Positions 38,503 to 47,094 of a stretch of DNA of 64,000 bases are shown here, piece after piece. The stretch lies in assembly GCF_000378445.1 (NCBI RefSeq), contig NZ_KB899701.1, positions 1 through 64,000 on the forward strand, read 5' to 3'. Each line of letters opens with the position of its first letter. Position 1 is the first letter of the stretch. The notes beneath the pieces were generated by a model that was not told the origin of the DNA, searched no databases, and saw only the letters and a list, made by a program, of their open reading frames with translations. Both the position numbers and the translations under genes were made by a program. This DNA is from Deinococcus aquatilis DSM 23025. Lineage in GTDB: Bacteria > Deinococcota > Deinococci > Deinococcales > Deinococcaceae.

Positions 38503-38533
38503 GGTAGACAGTTGGCGACAAACTCCAAAGGGG

Positions 38534-38560
38534 TTGACGGTCTTTATAGTTTGCTATAAA
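38534..38560 (+). promoter_or_regulatory. Early promoter with operator O2
   Basis: TTGACG at 38534-38539 is the -35 and TAAACT at 38557-38562 is the -10, at 17 bases. Between them, TTTATAG-tttg-CTATAAA (38543-38560) is a perfect inverted repeat that would block the promoter when bound. The outer ends (TTAT ... ATAA) resemble those of the Deinococcus RDRM operator as recalled. Confidence 0.65.
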
Positions 38561-38569
38561 CTCTAAGGC

Positions 38570-38806
38570 ATGCGAAACCAAGTAGGCCAGAATATCCGCG
38601 CCGCACGTGAACGGTGCGGCCTGGACCAACGAGAACTCGCAGAGAGGATGTTTGGTAAAGCGGCGCGGTCAAGCTACATCAGCGACGTAGAGAGCGGTAA
38701 GGCAGGCAATGTCACCGTTGAGCGGCTGGCTGAATTTGCTAAAGCTCTAAATTGTGATCCCTGTGATTTATTGCTGACTACAAACTCTAAAGGCGGTGTT
38801 GCGTGA
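38570..38806 (+). CDS. Cro-like XRE DNA-binding protein
   Basis: 78 residues: an HTH_XRE domain (VGQNIRAARERCGLDQRELAERMFG) fills nearly the whole chain. It is divergent from the repressor and starts ten bases after the O2 operator, the classic position of Cro, which turns off the repressor gene. Its stop overlaps the next start. Confidence 0.82.
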   Translation: MRNQVGQNIRAARERCGLDQRELAERMFGKAARSSYISDVESGKAGNVTVERLAEFAKALNCDPCDLLLTTNSKGGVA

Positions 38807-39024
38807 ATCCTTACCTGACCGTTGAAGAAGTGGCCGCGCTGTGGGCCGTTGATCCCAGAACTGTGCGTACCGAGATCAAGGCTGGACGCCTCGGCTGCGT
38901 GCGTGTCGGCCCCGCCCGCCGAACCATCCGCATCCCACCCGCCGCGCTTGCCGCCTGGGAAGCCGAACAACTGGGGGCCACCGCGCCCCTCCCCAACCTC
39001 AGCCTCACGGCCAATTCGGCCTGA
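38803..39024 (+). CDS. Excisionase-like helix-turn-helix protein
   Basis: 73 residues from GTG 38803. The pattern TVEEVAALWAVDPRTVRTEIKAGRL and R..RIPPAALAAWE is that of the MerR-like/excisionase family DNA-binding domains. It may act as Xis or as an early regulator; the integrase at the left end needs such a partner. Overlaps Cro by four bases. Confidence 0.7.
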   Translation: MNPYLTVEEVAALWAVDPRTVRTEIKAGRLGCVRVGPARRTIRIPPAALAAWEAEQLGATAPLPNLSLTANSA

Positions 39025-39035
39025 AGCAAAAAACA

Positions 39036-39058
39036 GGCCGCGTGGATCAGACGCGGCC
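39036..39058 (+). terminator. Hairpin in the early operon
   Basis: ggccgcgt (39036-39043) and acgcggcc (39051-39058) form a perfect stem, with an A-run before it but no T-run after it. An attenuator or a processing site is possible. Confidence 0.4.
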
Positions 39059-39080
39059 ACCCCTTTAGGAGGTTTTGAAC

Positions 39081-39326
39081 ATGACCACGCTACCACACCG
39101 CCCCACTCGTGACGCCCGCCTGAATGCCATCGGTGACAAGGCGCTGAGCCTCACTGAGTTTGCCCTTCGTCAGCAGGGCTACACCCACGCCGTGTGCGTC
39201 TGCTGCGGCTACCAGCAGCCTCTGAGCCACTACCTGTATAGCGGTGACCGTTGCCCCGGCATTCAGGCTGACGACTCCGCTTGTGACGGCACGCTGATGC
39301 TCTCCAGCAACGGCGGCGCAGCGTGA
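39081..39326 (+). CDS. Small prophage protein, zinc-ribbon-like
   Basis: 81 residues from ATG 39081, after a strong aggagg site. Cys residues in the pattern CVCCGYQ, then DRCPG and ADDSACDG can form a zinc ribbon. Family unknown. It is the first of several very short genes. Confidence 0.65.
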   Translation: MTTLPHRPTRDARLNAIGDKALSLTEFALRQQGYTHAVCVCCGYQQPLSHYLYSGDRCPGIQADDSACDGTLMLSSNGGAA

Positions 39327-39439
39327 ACCGCCAATTCTTCCAGATGGCCTGCACGGTGGCCCTGACTCTGCCCCACGTGGGCAAGATTCTGGGCTTGACC
39401 GCACTGGGCAGCACCCTGTTCGTGCTGGTGCTGGCATGA
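39323..39439 (+). CDS. Tiny membrane-like protein
   Basis: 38 residues from GTG 39323, overlapping both neighbours. It has one hydrophobic helix (GLTALGSTLFVLVL). No family recognised; unverified but the tight start-stop overlaps on both sides support translation. Confidence 0.5.
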   Translation: MNRQFFQMACTVALTLPHVGKILGLTALGSTLFVLVLA

Positions 39440-39759
39440 CTACCTCTTACGCCCCGGATCTGGCTGAGCTGACCGAAAAAGCCCGCAGCAAGCCCATGAC
39501 ACCCCAGCAGCGTGAAAGCGCTCTGGATCGCCTGGCTGAGCAGCGGATTGGCCTGCTGGATGAGTTGGCCCAACTGGACGCGACGATCACCGGCTATCAG
39601 CAGGCACAGGCCCGTGAGCAGCAGTCCGTGGTCGTTATCGAAAACCTTCTCCGCGCCATCGATGAACTGGGCTACCTGCCCAAAACCTTGCAGCGCTGCC
39701 AGGCCTGCGGCCACCCCAGCGCTGCCTCGATCTGCCAAAGCTGCGAGGTGCGCCGGTGA
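39436..39759 (+). CDS. Coiled coil plus C-terminal zinc ribbon protein
   Basis: 107 residues. Residues 20-80 are a predicted coiled coil (LDRLAEQRIGLLDELAQLDA). The tail RCQACGHPSAASICQSCEVRR has two CxxC pairs. Function unknown; prophage-specific. Confidence 0.65.
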   Translation: MTTSYAPDLAELTEKARSKPMTPQQRESALDRLAEQRIGLLDELAQLDATITGYQQAQAREQQSVVVIENLLRAIDELGYLPKTLQRCQACGHPSAASICQSCEVRR

Positions 39760-39845
39760 AAAGCCTGCTGCTCACCCCGCTGTTTGTGCTGCTGGTGCTG
39801 CGTGACACCGCCAAGAACCGCCTGAGCCGGAAGGTCCGCGCATGA
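39756..39845 (+). CDS. Tiny membrane-like protein
   Basis: 29 residues from GTG 39756, overlapping the previous gene by four bases and the next by four. One hydrophobic stretch (LLLTPLFVLLVL) followed by a basic tail. Confidence 0.45.
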   Translation: MKSLLLTPLFVLLVLRDTAKNRLSRKVRA

Positions 39846-39937
39846 TCTTCGGCCTGATCTGCACCGCGCTCTTCCTGATGCTGGCCTACGCCGTGGACAA
39901 AGCCCGCGATTTGAACACCCAAAAGGACGTGACCTGA
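39842..39937 (+). CDS. Tiny membrane-like protein
   Basis: 31 residues from ATG 39842: MIFGLICTALFLMLAYAVDK then a polar end. Overlaps neighbours on both sides (ATGA and TGATG). Function unknown. Confidence 0.5.
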   Translation: MIFGLICTALFLMLAYAVDKARDLNTQKDVT

Positions 39938-40185
39938 TGTACGTGATCACCCGTCTGAGCGGCACTGAACAGCTCTCCACTGTCCCGGAATCACGTGGCC
40001 TGCGAATCAACCATGACCGCGCCCGTGCGGCCTGCATTGCACACGGCAGCCTGCACCATCGCCCCGCCCTGAGCATCCGCGCCTTCTACCTGCGGCGTCA
40101 TGGCCTGAACGAAATCCGCGTGATCAAGGACGGACAGACCATCGAGCGGCGTGAGTTCCCGACGCTGCGGCTCGTCCATCCCTAG
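39937..40185 (+). CDS. Small prophage protein, unknown
   Basis: 82 residues from ATG 39937, sharing one base with the previous stop. It is basic (HDRARAACIAHGSLHHRPALSIRAFYLRRHG) and may bind nucleic acid; no family recognised. No gene is seen in the next 113 bp. Confidence 0.55.
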   Translation: MYVITRLSGTEQLSTVPESRGLRINHDRARAACIAHGSLHHRPALSIRAFYLRRHGLNEIRVIKDGQTIERREFPTLRLVHP

Positions 40186-40298
40186 CCCACCTCGGGGGCG
40201 GCGCATCCATCCAACGCCGATCAGCCCAGCGACCCGCCGCACACCCTCTCAGCACCCGCCCCACCGACCCTCAACCGGGGCACCACAGGAGAACAATC

Positions 40299-40982
40299 AT
40301 GGGACTCACCGGCCAAAGCAAGGAAAGCAGCACCTTCGAGCGCACCCTCTTCCCCGAAGGCACCTACGACATGACCCTCGACAAAGCGATCGTCATGATG
40401 GGCAAGCCCAGCCAGTACGCCCCCGAAGGCGCACCCAAGATCATGTTCGTCTGGAAGTGGGTGGATGAGGACGGCACCGAATTCGAGCTGACCGATTACC
40501 TCGGCTTCCCCAAAAACATGAAGTGGAACGAAAAGAGCGCCTTCTGGAAGCGAGCAGGCGAAATCGCGGGTCAGGCCTTCACCAACGAAAACGCGGGCCT
40601 GCTGGACCTGGATCTGGGCGAGTTCATCCAGAGCTACGCCGAACTGGTCGAACACATCAGCAGCGTCAACGATCAGGGCCGTCCCGAGAAGATTGAAGTG
40701 AAGAGCCTGACCGTCAATAAGGTCGAAATGCTTGGCGTCCAGCGCCGCCTCGTGGTGGGCGTGTGGGACAACGGCGAAAAACAGGGCAACGAAATCGCCA
40801 AGGTCATGCAGATCGCTGCGGCCCAGAAACCCGTGAAGCCCACCCGTCAGGCTGCACCGGCTCCGGCTCAGGCTGCCGCACCTGCCCAGCAAGCCCCTCG
40901 CACTCCCGCTCGCACGGCTCCGGCTCCCAAGGGTAACGAGTTCCCAGTCAGCCCCAGCGAAGCCGTAGACCTGCCCTTCTAA
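40299..40982 (+). CDS. Putative ssDNA-binding protein (DUF669-like)
   Basis: 227 residues, ATG 40299 after caggag. The N-terminal about 170 residues look like an OB-type core (FERTLFPEGTYDMTLDKAIV). A low-complexity Ala/Pro linker follows, and the protein ends in SEAVDLPF. A short acidic-hydrophobic tip of that kind (compare DIPF) is how SSB proteins recruit partners. It precedes the RecD-like helicase, which fits a replication role. Not a canonical Ssb. Confidence 0.6.
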   Translation: MGLTGQSKESSTFERTLFPEGTYDMTLDKAIVMMGKPSQYAPEGAPKIMFVWKWVDEDGTEFELTDYLGFPKNMKWNEKSAFWKRAGEIAGQAFTNENAGLLDLDLGEFIQSYAELVEHISSVNDQGRPEKIEVKSLTVNKVEMLGVQRRLVVGVWDNGEKQGNEIAKVMQIAAAQKPVKPTRQAAPAPAQAAAPAQQAPRTPARTAPAPKGNEFPVSPSEAVDLPF

Positions 40983-41005
40983 GCCGCCTCCCTCACCCAA
41001 CAACA

Positions 41006-41047
41006 GGACTCCTGCGCCGCCGCCAAGCAAACGCAGGAGTCCTATTT
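41006..41047 (+). terminator. Hairpin between ssDNA-binding gene and helicase
   Basis: ggactcctgcg (41006-41016) and cgcaggagtcc (41032-41042) are perfect arms, followed by tattta. It may be a terminator or attenuator inside the early operon. Confidence 0.6.
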
Positions 41048-41070
41048 AGCCCCTCGTAGGAGGTTCCACT

Positions 41071-43065
41071 ATGTTAGACCGTTCACCGCTCTACTACCGC
41101 ACCGACCCTCAGAGAGCCATACGTGAGCTGTCCGGAATTGGTTCCAAGCTGGGCAAAAAGATCGTCGAAGAATTGGGTGAAGGCGACCCCCATATCGCCC
41201 TCGGTACCATCGAACGTAACCCCTACAGCCTGATCGAGGTGGACGGCATCGGCTTCAAGAAGGCCGACAAGATCGCGTTGACCGACTTTGCCATCAGCTC
41301 TGACGACGTGCGCCGCCACCACGCGGGCAACCGCAGCATTCTCGAAACGACAGGCGTTCTCACTGAACGTCTGTTTGCTGCTGAGCGCGTGAAGCTGAAC
41401 CTGTTCGACCCGGCCCACCAGTACGCCAGCGTCGATGTGGAGGAAGGCCGCTGCTGGCTGCCGGAAGAACTGGAGGCAGAGAAGGGGTTGGAACGCTGGA
41501 TGCGTCTCTTGCCCACCGGTGGGGTTGTGGCGCTGGCAGAACTGACCCCAGCACAGCGGGCCATCTGTGAACGCCTTGGGCTGGATGAGGTGCAGACCAA
41601 CGCTGTACGGGCTGCCCTCGCCAACCGGGTGCTGTTGCTGACAGGCGGTGCAGGTTGCGGGAAAACGCATGTGGTCGCTGCCCTGGCGCTGTGCAAGCTC
41701 ACAGAGGGCCACAGTGTGCGCGGCATGGCGTTCGCTGGGAAAGCCGCTGACCGGATGCGCGAGGCGTTCGACCAGTACAACGTGCAGGCGGAGGCTTCGA
41801 CGATTCACAAGGCACTGGGCTTCCAGAAAAAAGCCTTCACTGTCGAATTCTTGGCCGAAGACCTGATTGTCGTCGACGAATCCTCCATGCTGCCCGGTTG
41901 GTTGCTGTGGGCCATCGTGAGCCGCCTGATGCAAGGGGCCACCCTCGTGCTGGTTGGTGATGACAATCAGTTGCCCCCCATCGGCTACGGCATCCCGTTC
42001 GTTGACCTGATTCGATATGGGGTAGCCCGCGCCCATCTCTCCCGCAATTACCGTCAGGCAGACCAGCAGGGCATTCTGCACATGGCTGAAGGCGTGCTGA
42101 ACCGTTCCCGCCCTGCACCGGCTGGCTGCGTCGAGATGCACCTCGGCGTGGATCCCGGCAATCTGGACGCGCTGTTTGACCAACTGATCCGCACCCACGG
42201 TGGTCAGGACTTCGAGGCGTGGCAGACGATCAGCTGGCGCAATGAGGACGTGGAGCGGTACAACCTCCGCGCTCAGGCCATCATCAACCCGCATGGCCGC
42301 CCGCTGTTCGAATACGCCTGCTGGAAGCTGGGCACCGATCCGCGCACACGCCGCCCGCTGGTGCAGGCCGAGATCCGGGAAGGCGACAAGATCATCGTGA
42401 TCAAGAACAGCAGCACACTGGACATCTTCAACGGCCAGACCGGGCGCGTGGTGGGCATGCGCTCAAAGCCCAAGCTGGTACAGCGCCGGGACTCCGCGGG
42501 CAACTGGGAAGTCCAGGAAGGCGAGACCGTGCCGCACCTGACCATCGAAATCACGGGCCGGGAAATCGACATCCCGGAAGATGATGTGGAGAAGTACGTG
42601 CAGCTGGGCTACGTGATCACCGTCCACAAAGCTCAGGGGTCGGACTGGAGCCGCGTCCTGATCATGCAGCCCGCCAAGGTGCGCGATGACATGGCCCGCA
42701 AGTGGTATTACACGGCGATTACACGGGCCAAGGCGCACCTAGTCATCGTGTCTGCTCTGCGCGTGGTGGCGTGGTGGACCAATGCAGCCAGCGATGCACC
42801 GGACGAACCCAGCACACTGATGCTGCGGCTGGCGCGACCTGCACCCCTGCAAATACACGCGGCCATAGAACGACTGGCAGCGCGTGTGGCGCAGGCGGCT
42901 GCCCAGCCTGACCCTTGGGACGCTCCGGAGGGCGAGGTGTTCTGGGCAGACAACGTGGCGCAAGCGCCTCAGCCTGTTGCTCAAGCCCCTGCGCCTGTTG
43001 CGCTGGCCCGCCTCAGCGAGATCAAAGAAGCTTTCAAGCGCATGGATCTGGACGGTGTGGCGTGA
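41071..43065 (+). CDS. RecD-like SF1B helicase
   Basis: 664 residues. The N-terminal part contains helix-hairpin-helix-like sequence (LSGIGSKLGKKIVEELG and IERNPYSLIEVDGIGFKKADKIA), as in RecD2. The helicase core has Walker A GGAGCGKTH (K198), Walker B VVDESSML, the motif VGDDNQLPPI, and the C-terminal UvrD-like VITVHKAQGSDW. A tail of about 100 residues follows. RecD2-type enzymes unwind 5-prime to 3-prime and are found in Deinococcus. It probably unwinds phage DNA in replication or recombination. RecB/C partners are absent. Confidence 0.85.
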   Translation: MLDRSPLYYRTDPQRAIRELSGIGSKLGKKIVEELGEGDPHIALGTIERNPYSLIEVDGIGFKKADKIALTDFAISSDDVRRHHAGNRSILETTGVLTERLFAAERVKLNLFDPAHQYASVDVEEGRCWLPEELEAEKGLERWMRLLPTGGVVALAELTPAQRAICERLGLDEVQTNAVRAALANRVLLLTGGAGCGKTHVVAALALCKLTEGHSVRGMAFAGKAADRMREAFDQYNVQAEASTIHKALGFQKKAFTVEFLAEDLIVVDESSMLPGWLLWAIVSRLMQGATLVLVGDDNQLPPIGYGIPFVDLIRYGVARAHLSRNYRQADQQGILHMAEGVLNRSRPAPAGCVEMHLGVDPGNLDALFDQLIRTHGGQDFEAWQTISWRNEDVERYNLRAQAIINPHGRPLFEYACWKLGTDPRTRRPLVQAEIREGDKIIVIKNSSTLDIFNGQTGRVVGMRSKPKLVQRRDSAGNWEVQEGETVPHLTIEITGREIDIPEDDVEKYVQLGYVITVHKAQGSDWSRVLIMQPAKVRDDMARKWYYTAITRAKAHLVIVSALRVVAWWTNAASDAPDEPSTLMLRLARPAPLQIHAAIERLAARVAQAAAQPDPWDAPEGEVFWADNVAQAPQPVAQAPAPVALARLSEIKEAFKRMDLDGVA

Positions 43066-43430
43066 TGCTGTTCAAGCCTGAACCTCGCAGCCCGCGCACC
43101 TATGCTGAGAAGTGTCTCGACTGGGCGCTTGCCAGCTGCCATCCCGGCGTGACGTGGGCAATGCTGTCCGAGCGTGGTGCGACTGATTACGAACTGCGCT
43201 GGTACGTCGCAGAGTTCTGCTTTGGACTGGAAAAAGCATCTTCGGGTAAGCCGCACGATGAGTGGCTGCGTTTTGAGTGCGCTGGCTACGCGAATCCCTA
43301 TCTCTTCGCGATCCGTCCGGAAGAACTCTTCCCCTCGGGCGGATTTGACAGAACACGCGGCCCTGACTTCCAGGGTGTGCCCCTGCTCAACACCGTGCGC
43401 GAATTGCGTGGGATCTGGAGACCACTGTGA
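43065..43430 (+). CDS. Small prophage protein, unknown
   Basis: 121 residues from ATG 43065 (GTG at 43062 is possible). It overlaps the helicase stop by one base and the next start by four. The N-terminus RSPRTYAEKCLDWAL and Trp/Tyr-rich chain give no family. Confidence 0.55.
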   Translation: MLFKPEPRSPRTYAEKCLDWALASCHPGVTWAMLSERGATDYELRWYVAEFCFGLEKASSGKPHDEWLRFECAGYANPYLFAIRPEELFPSGGFDRTRGPDFQGVPLLNTVRELRGIWRPL

Positions 43431-43984
43431 AAGCCCTGACCCTGAAACAGCCTTGGGCATGGGCCATTGCTCATGCGGGCAAGGACATCGAGAACAGAGA
43501 CTGGGATCAGCGCACCGCCGAACTCATGGGCCTGCACGAGCTGGTCGGCCAGGTCATCGCCATTCACGGCGGCGCCGCTCCAGTGCGGGGCAAGAATCAG
43601 GGCTGGCGCTACCTCACCAGCAGCATTGCCGACATTCACGCCCGGCTGGGCGGCGAACTGCCTGACGCTGCGGCCCTGAACCTCGCGCAGCGGGCAGGCG
43701 GCGAGAAATTGCATGCCCAGCACTTCATCACTCCCGGCATCGTGGCTGTGGCCTGCATCGCGGGCGTGACGCGGGCCAGCCGTTCGGTGTGGGCCAGCGA
43801 GGGCGCTCTGCACATCCAGCTCAGCGAGACCATTGCGCTACCTCGCCCGGTGCAGTGCCGAGGCGCACAGGGGTTTTGGTGGGTGGATGAAGCGACCGAA
43901 GCGGAGGTGCAACGTCAGTACCGCAGCGCCATTGATGCGCGGCCACCCCAGTACGGCCACCTCACCTCACAGGACTGGCTATGA
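43427..43984 (+). CDS. ASCH domain protein
   Basis: 185 residues. The start MKALTLKQPWAWAIAHAGKDIENRD is a clear ASCH hallmark (RNA-binding-like fold related to PUA). Phage-encoded ASCH proteins may act in RNA or base-modified nucleotide metabolism; the exact role is unknown. Translationally coupled on both sides. Confidence 0.8.
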   Translation: MKALTLKQPWAWAIAHAGKDIENRDWDQRTAELMGLHELVGQVIAIHGGAAPVRGKNQGWRYLTSSIADIHARLGGELPDAAALNLAQRAGGEKLHAQHFITPGIVAVACIAGVTRASRSVWASEGALHIQLSETIALPRPVQCRGAQGFWWVDEATEAEVQRQYRSAIDARPPQYGHLTSQDWL

Positions 43985-44427
43985 ACTATTTGCAGGCCTT
44001 CAATTCACGCGGCTTCTTGCACGCCAGCACGTGCGACACACCTGAGGGATTCGGTGAGAAATTCACGCGCCTGATGGAGTCTCAGGGCTGCACCGTCAAG
44101 TGCTACACGATGGCCGAGTACCGCCAGTTGCGGGCACAGGCAGCGGCCACCCTAACCGTTGCCACCGACCTCCCTGAAGTGGGCACCCTGATCACCCACC
44201 CCGTACATGGGGCCGGAGTCGTCAAGGGCGTGCTGCCTCATTTTGAGGGCACCGGGGCATTCGTGCTGGCCAGCCGTCACGGTGAACACCTGATGCGCCC
44301 CGGCACTTACGCCCTGGCACCTGAACCCGCCCCTGAGCCTGAGCCGCTGCCTGTCGTGAGCGTCCCAGTGGTTCCTGTTCCTCCTGGCCAATGGTTCATG
44401 CCGGGACTGTTCGAGGCAATGCAGTGA
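43981..44427 (+). CDS. Prophage protein with Pro/Glu-rich tail, unknown
   Basis: 148 residues. The first 105 residues look globular (PVHGAGVVKGVLPHFEGTGAFV fits a small beta domain). The tail is Pro, Glu and Val rich. Overlaps the ASCH gene and the primase-helicase by four bases each. Confidence 0.5.
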   Translation: MNYLQAFNSRGFLHASTCDTPEGFGEKFTRLMESQGCTVKCYTMAEYRQLRAQAAATLTVATDLPEVGTLITHPVHGAGVVKGVLPHFEGTGAFVLASRHGEHLMRPGTYALAPEPAPEPEPLPVVSVPVVPVPPGQWFMPGLFEAMQ

Positions 44428-46805
44428 CTCAACCAACCCCCCTTCAATGGGTGGCCCTCCTGTATGGGGGGTCTACCCCCCCAGCTGGACAGGTCGAATT
44501 CCGCTTCCTGAAAGGCGGTACCCGCGCCTGGATGCCCTGGCCCTGTTTTCCAGAGCATCCCAATGTCTTTCACCTGAGCGACGTGCCCAAAGGCCGTGAC
44601 GCCTACTGGGGTGTCAGTCTCCGCAAAGACACATCCGACGGCAAAGCCACCAACTGCCACCCCACACACCTGGTCTGGGTAGACATCGATCTGAAAGACC
44701 ACCCCGCCCTGCTGGACGGTCAGACCGACGTGCTAAACATGTCGGCTGACGAACTGGCAGGCTACAAGCAAGAGCTGCTGAAGCAAGTGCTGGCTGACTG
44801 CGAGACACGCAACCTTCCCCCTCGCGCAGTTGTCGATTCGGGGCACGGCTTGCAGGTCTACTGGGCACGCCGCGCCCGCAGCACCCCAGAAGATACCGAG
44901 GCCTACAACCGGGGCCTGATGCTGGCCTTCGGCGGCGATTCCAAGAGCATCGATGTGGCCCGCATTCTCAGGCTGCCCGGTACTCAGAACCTCAAGAATC
45001 CGGAGCGCCCTCTGCCGGTGCAAGTCCTCTGGGAAGATGCCGATGCCTGGGCTGAGCGTGACGCCCTCGCCCCCTTCCTGGAAGTCGAAAAGCCCAAACC
45101 CGCGCCCGCACCGTTGCCGGTCACGAATGCCCCGATCCGGCCTGACACCGACACCATTCAGCAGCGCTACGCCCAGACCGCCCTCAAGAAAGAACTGGAC
45201 GCGCTGCGCGGAACCGGCGAGGGTGGCCGCAACCACCAGTTGAACAAGAGCGCTTTCAGCCTCGGCACCCTGATCGGCGCTGGGATTCTGGATGAAGTGC
45301 AGGCCGTCCAGGAACTCACTGAAGTGGCCCAAGCCATCGGCCTAGATCCAACCGAGATTCGGGACACGGTGCATTCCGGCCTGACTGATGGCAAGGCCAA
45401 ACCCCGTGACCTGAGCCGAGTCGGGATCTGGACGCCTCCGGAGGGCGCACGCGGCACAATTGGAAAATCCGACGGGCAGGGTGAACTGTCGGCAGCGGTG
45501 GCCGCCACCCTGCCCGATAAACCCAAGCTGGCCGACTACCGCGATCTTGTGCTGGCCAGCTTTGCAGAGTCCGGCCTGATGTACCGCTACCACCAGATCT
45601 GGCGCACCTGGTGGCGCTATGAGGACGGCGTGTATCACGAGGAACCGGATGAGGTCATGGCCCAGACCGTTGACCTGACCCTTCAGAAGTTCGGCTACAC
45701 CGTCAAAAATACCGAAGTCACCGAAATCATGACCAAGATCGGGCGTGACGTGGGCATCGGCAGCCGCACCGTCGATCAGGGTGCATGGGAACTGAACACC
45801 CGCACCGGCATTCTCAATCTGGACACTGACGAGCTGTACGAGCACACGCCCGAATACTTCTCGATCATCCAGAGCGCTGCGGCCTACCGACCTGAGATCG
45901 TGGCGCACCAATGGAATGACTTCCTGCGCCAGGCCGTGCCGGAAGCTGGAGACCGACTCTTGCTCCAACAATTTGCAGGCCTGTGCCTGACCGGTGACAC
46001 CTCGCCGCAGCGGGCGCTACTGCTGGTGGGTGATGGCGGTACCGGGAAGTCGACCTTCGTGCGCGTGCTCCAGGCGGTACTCGGCAACCTCGCCACCAGC
46101 AGTGCCCTTGAGAACATCAAAGACGGTTCCTTTCTGGTGGGCACGCTCGTCGGCAAACGCCTGTGCGTGGTGTCCGAGTTGCAGCGCAACGTGGATTGGC
46201 TGCCCTTCAAGCGCGTGACTGGTGAGGATCAGATCAGCATTGATGTCAAAAATAAGACCCCATTCACGGCCAAGTTGGACATGAAGCTGATCATCCTCAG
46301 CAACGTCATGCCGTTTCTGGGCGATGACACCAGCAACACCTCTCTGATGCGCCGCTTTCTGCCGGTGGCCTTCAACGTCAAGCCGGAGAAGCCCGACCCC
46401 TCCCTGGAAGCACGCCTCACCCACCCTGACGAGCTGCCCGGTGTCCTGAACTGGATGCTGGACGGCCTGAAGATCCTGCGCGAAAACATGATGCGATTCC
46501 CGAACAGCGACGGCACGGCCCTAGCCCGCGAGATCGTAGAGGAATCGAACCGCGTAATCGGGTTCCTGCGCGAAGAGTGCAGCTACGTTCCCGACGCCAC
46601 CGTCACCAATAACGAGCTGTACACCGCTTACCGCGAGTGGTGCGGACGCACGGGCCACAAGCCTCTCAGCGCTCCCAGCTTTACTAAACAATTGATGGCT
46701 GCAGGGCGCTATTTCGGGAAGCCCGTGGATCGTCAGCGCACGAAAACTGCCCGCCTCTTTACCAACCTGATGCTCAGCACTACCCCTACAGGGTGGGATG
46801 ACTGA
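44424..46805 (+). CDS. Primase-helicase, P4/D5 type (AEP-like primase + SF3 helicase)
   Basis: 793 residues from GTG 44424. An N-terminal primase-like region has the pattern WVDIDLKDHPALLDG and VVDSGHGLQVYW, as in RepB/archaeo-eukaryotic primases. A middle D5-like region follows, then an SF3-type helicase with Walker A GDGGTGKST (K542), and the C-terminal domain of the P4 primase family (RTGHKPLSAPSFTKQL). It probably initiates and drives replication of the phage. The GGTGACAG repeat cluster begins at its stop. Confidence 0.85.
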   Translation: MTQPTPLQWVALLYGGSTPPAGQVEFRFLKGGTRAWMPWPCFPEHPNVFHLSDVPKGRDAYWGVSLRKDTSDGKATNCHPTHLVWVDIDLKDHPALLDGQTDVLNMSADELAGYKQELLKQVLADCETRNLPPRAVVDSGHGLQVYWARRARSTPEDTEAYNRGLMLAFGGDSKSIDVARILRLPGTQNLKNPERPLPVQVLWEDADAWAERDALAPFLEVEKPKPAPAPLPVTNAPIRPDTDTIQQRYAQTALKKELDALRGTGEGGRNHQLNKSAFSLGTLIGAGILDEVQAVQELTEVAQAIGLDPTEIRDTVHSGLTDGKAKPRDLSRVGIWTPPEGARGTIGKSDGQGELSAAVAATLPDKPKLADYRDLVLASFAESGLMYRYHQIWRTWWRYEDGVYHEEPDEVMAQTVDLTLQKFGYTVKNTEVTEIMTKIGRDVGIGSRTVDQGAWELNTRTGILNLDTDELYEHTPEYFSIIQSAAAYRPEIVAHQWNDFLRQAVPEAGDRLLLQQFAGLCLTGDTSPQRALLLVGDGGTGKSTFVRVLQAVLGNLATSSALENIKDGSFLVGTLVGKRLCVVSELQRNVDWLPFKRVTGEDQISIDVKNKTPFTAKLDMKLIILSNVMPFLGDDTSNTSLMRRFLPVAFNVKPEKPDPSLEARLTHPDELPGVLNWMLDGLKILRENMMRFPNSDGTALAREIVEESNRVIGFLREECSYVPDATVTNNELYTAYREWCGRTGHKPLSAPSFTKQLMAAGRYFGKPVDRQRTKTARLFTNLMLSTTPTGWDD

Positions 46806-47083
46806 TGACAGGTGACAGCTTTTGCCCAGTGGTGACAGGTTCATCTTTCAACCTGTCACCCGTAAAACCCTGTACAGCACGCCGTATTTCTTTACGGGTG
46901 ACAGATGACAGCTTTTTTTATAAGCACATGACGAAAACACACATAGAGGCCCATATAGGGAAGTCTCTAGGTTTTTTCCTGTCATCTGTCACCCGATACA
47001 GCTCCCCATTGGCTAGCACGGCAAAAAAGGGGGTGACAGGTTCATTTTTCAACCTGTCACCTAATACCTCAACTCTGTCACCC
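46804..47083. repeat. Cluster of GGTGACAG repeats, candidate replication origin
   Basis: GGTGACAG or its complement occurs eight times: 46811, 46831, 46853, 46897, 46986, 47032, 47054 and 47075 (first base), four per strand; GATGACAG variants add three. Two hairpins repeat the same design, arms ggtgacaggtt/aacctgtcacc at 46831-46860 and 47032-47061, and a third pair of 16-bp arms gggtgacagatgacag (46896-46911) flanks an AT-rich, T-run-containing stretch ending at 46979-46994. No gene is confidently placed here; a 99-codon frame starting at 46805 reads through the repeats. Confidence 0.7.
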
Positions 47084-47094
47084 GAGGTGAACTC

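Noticed and set aside
46804..47083. CRISPR array
   Set aside because: The repeats are short, on both strands and unevenly spaced, without regular spacers or cas genes.
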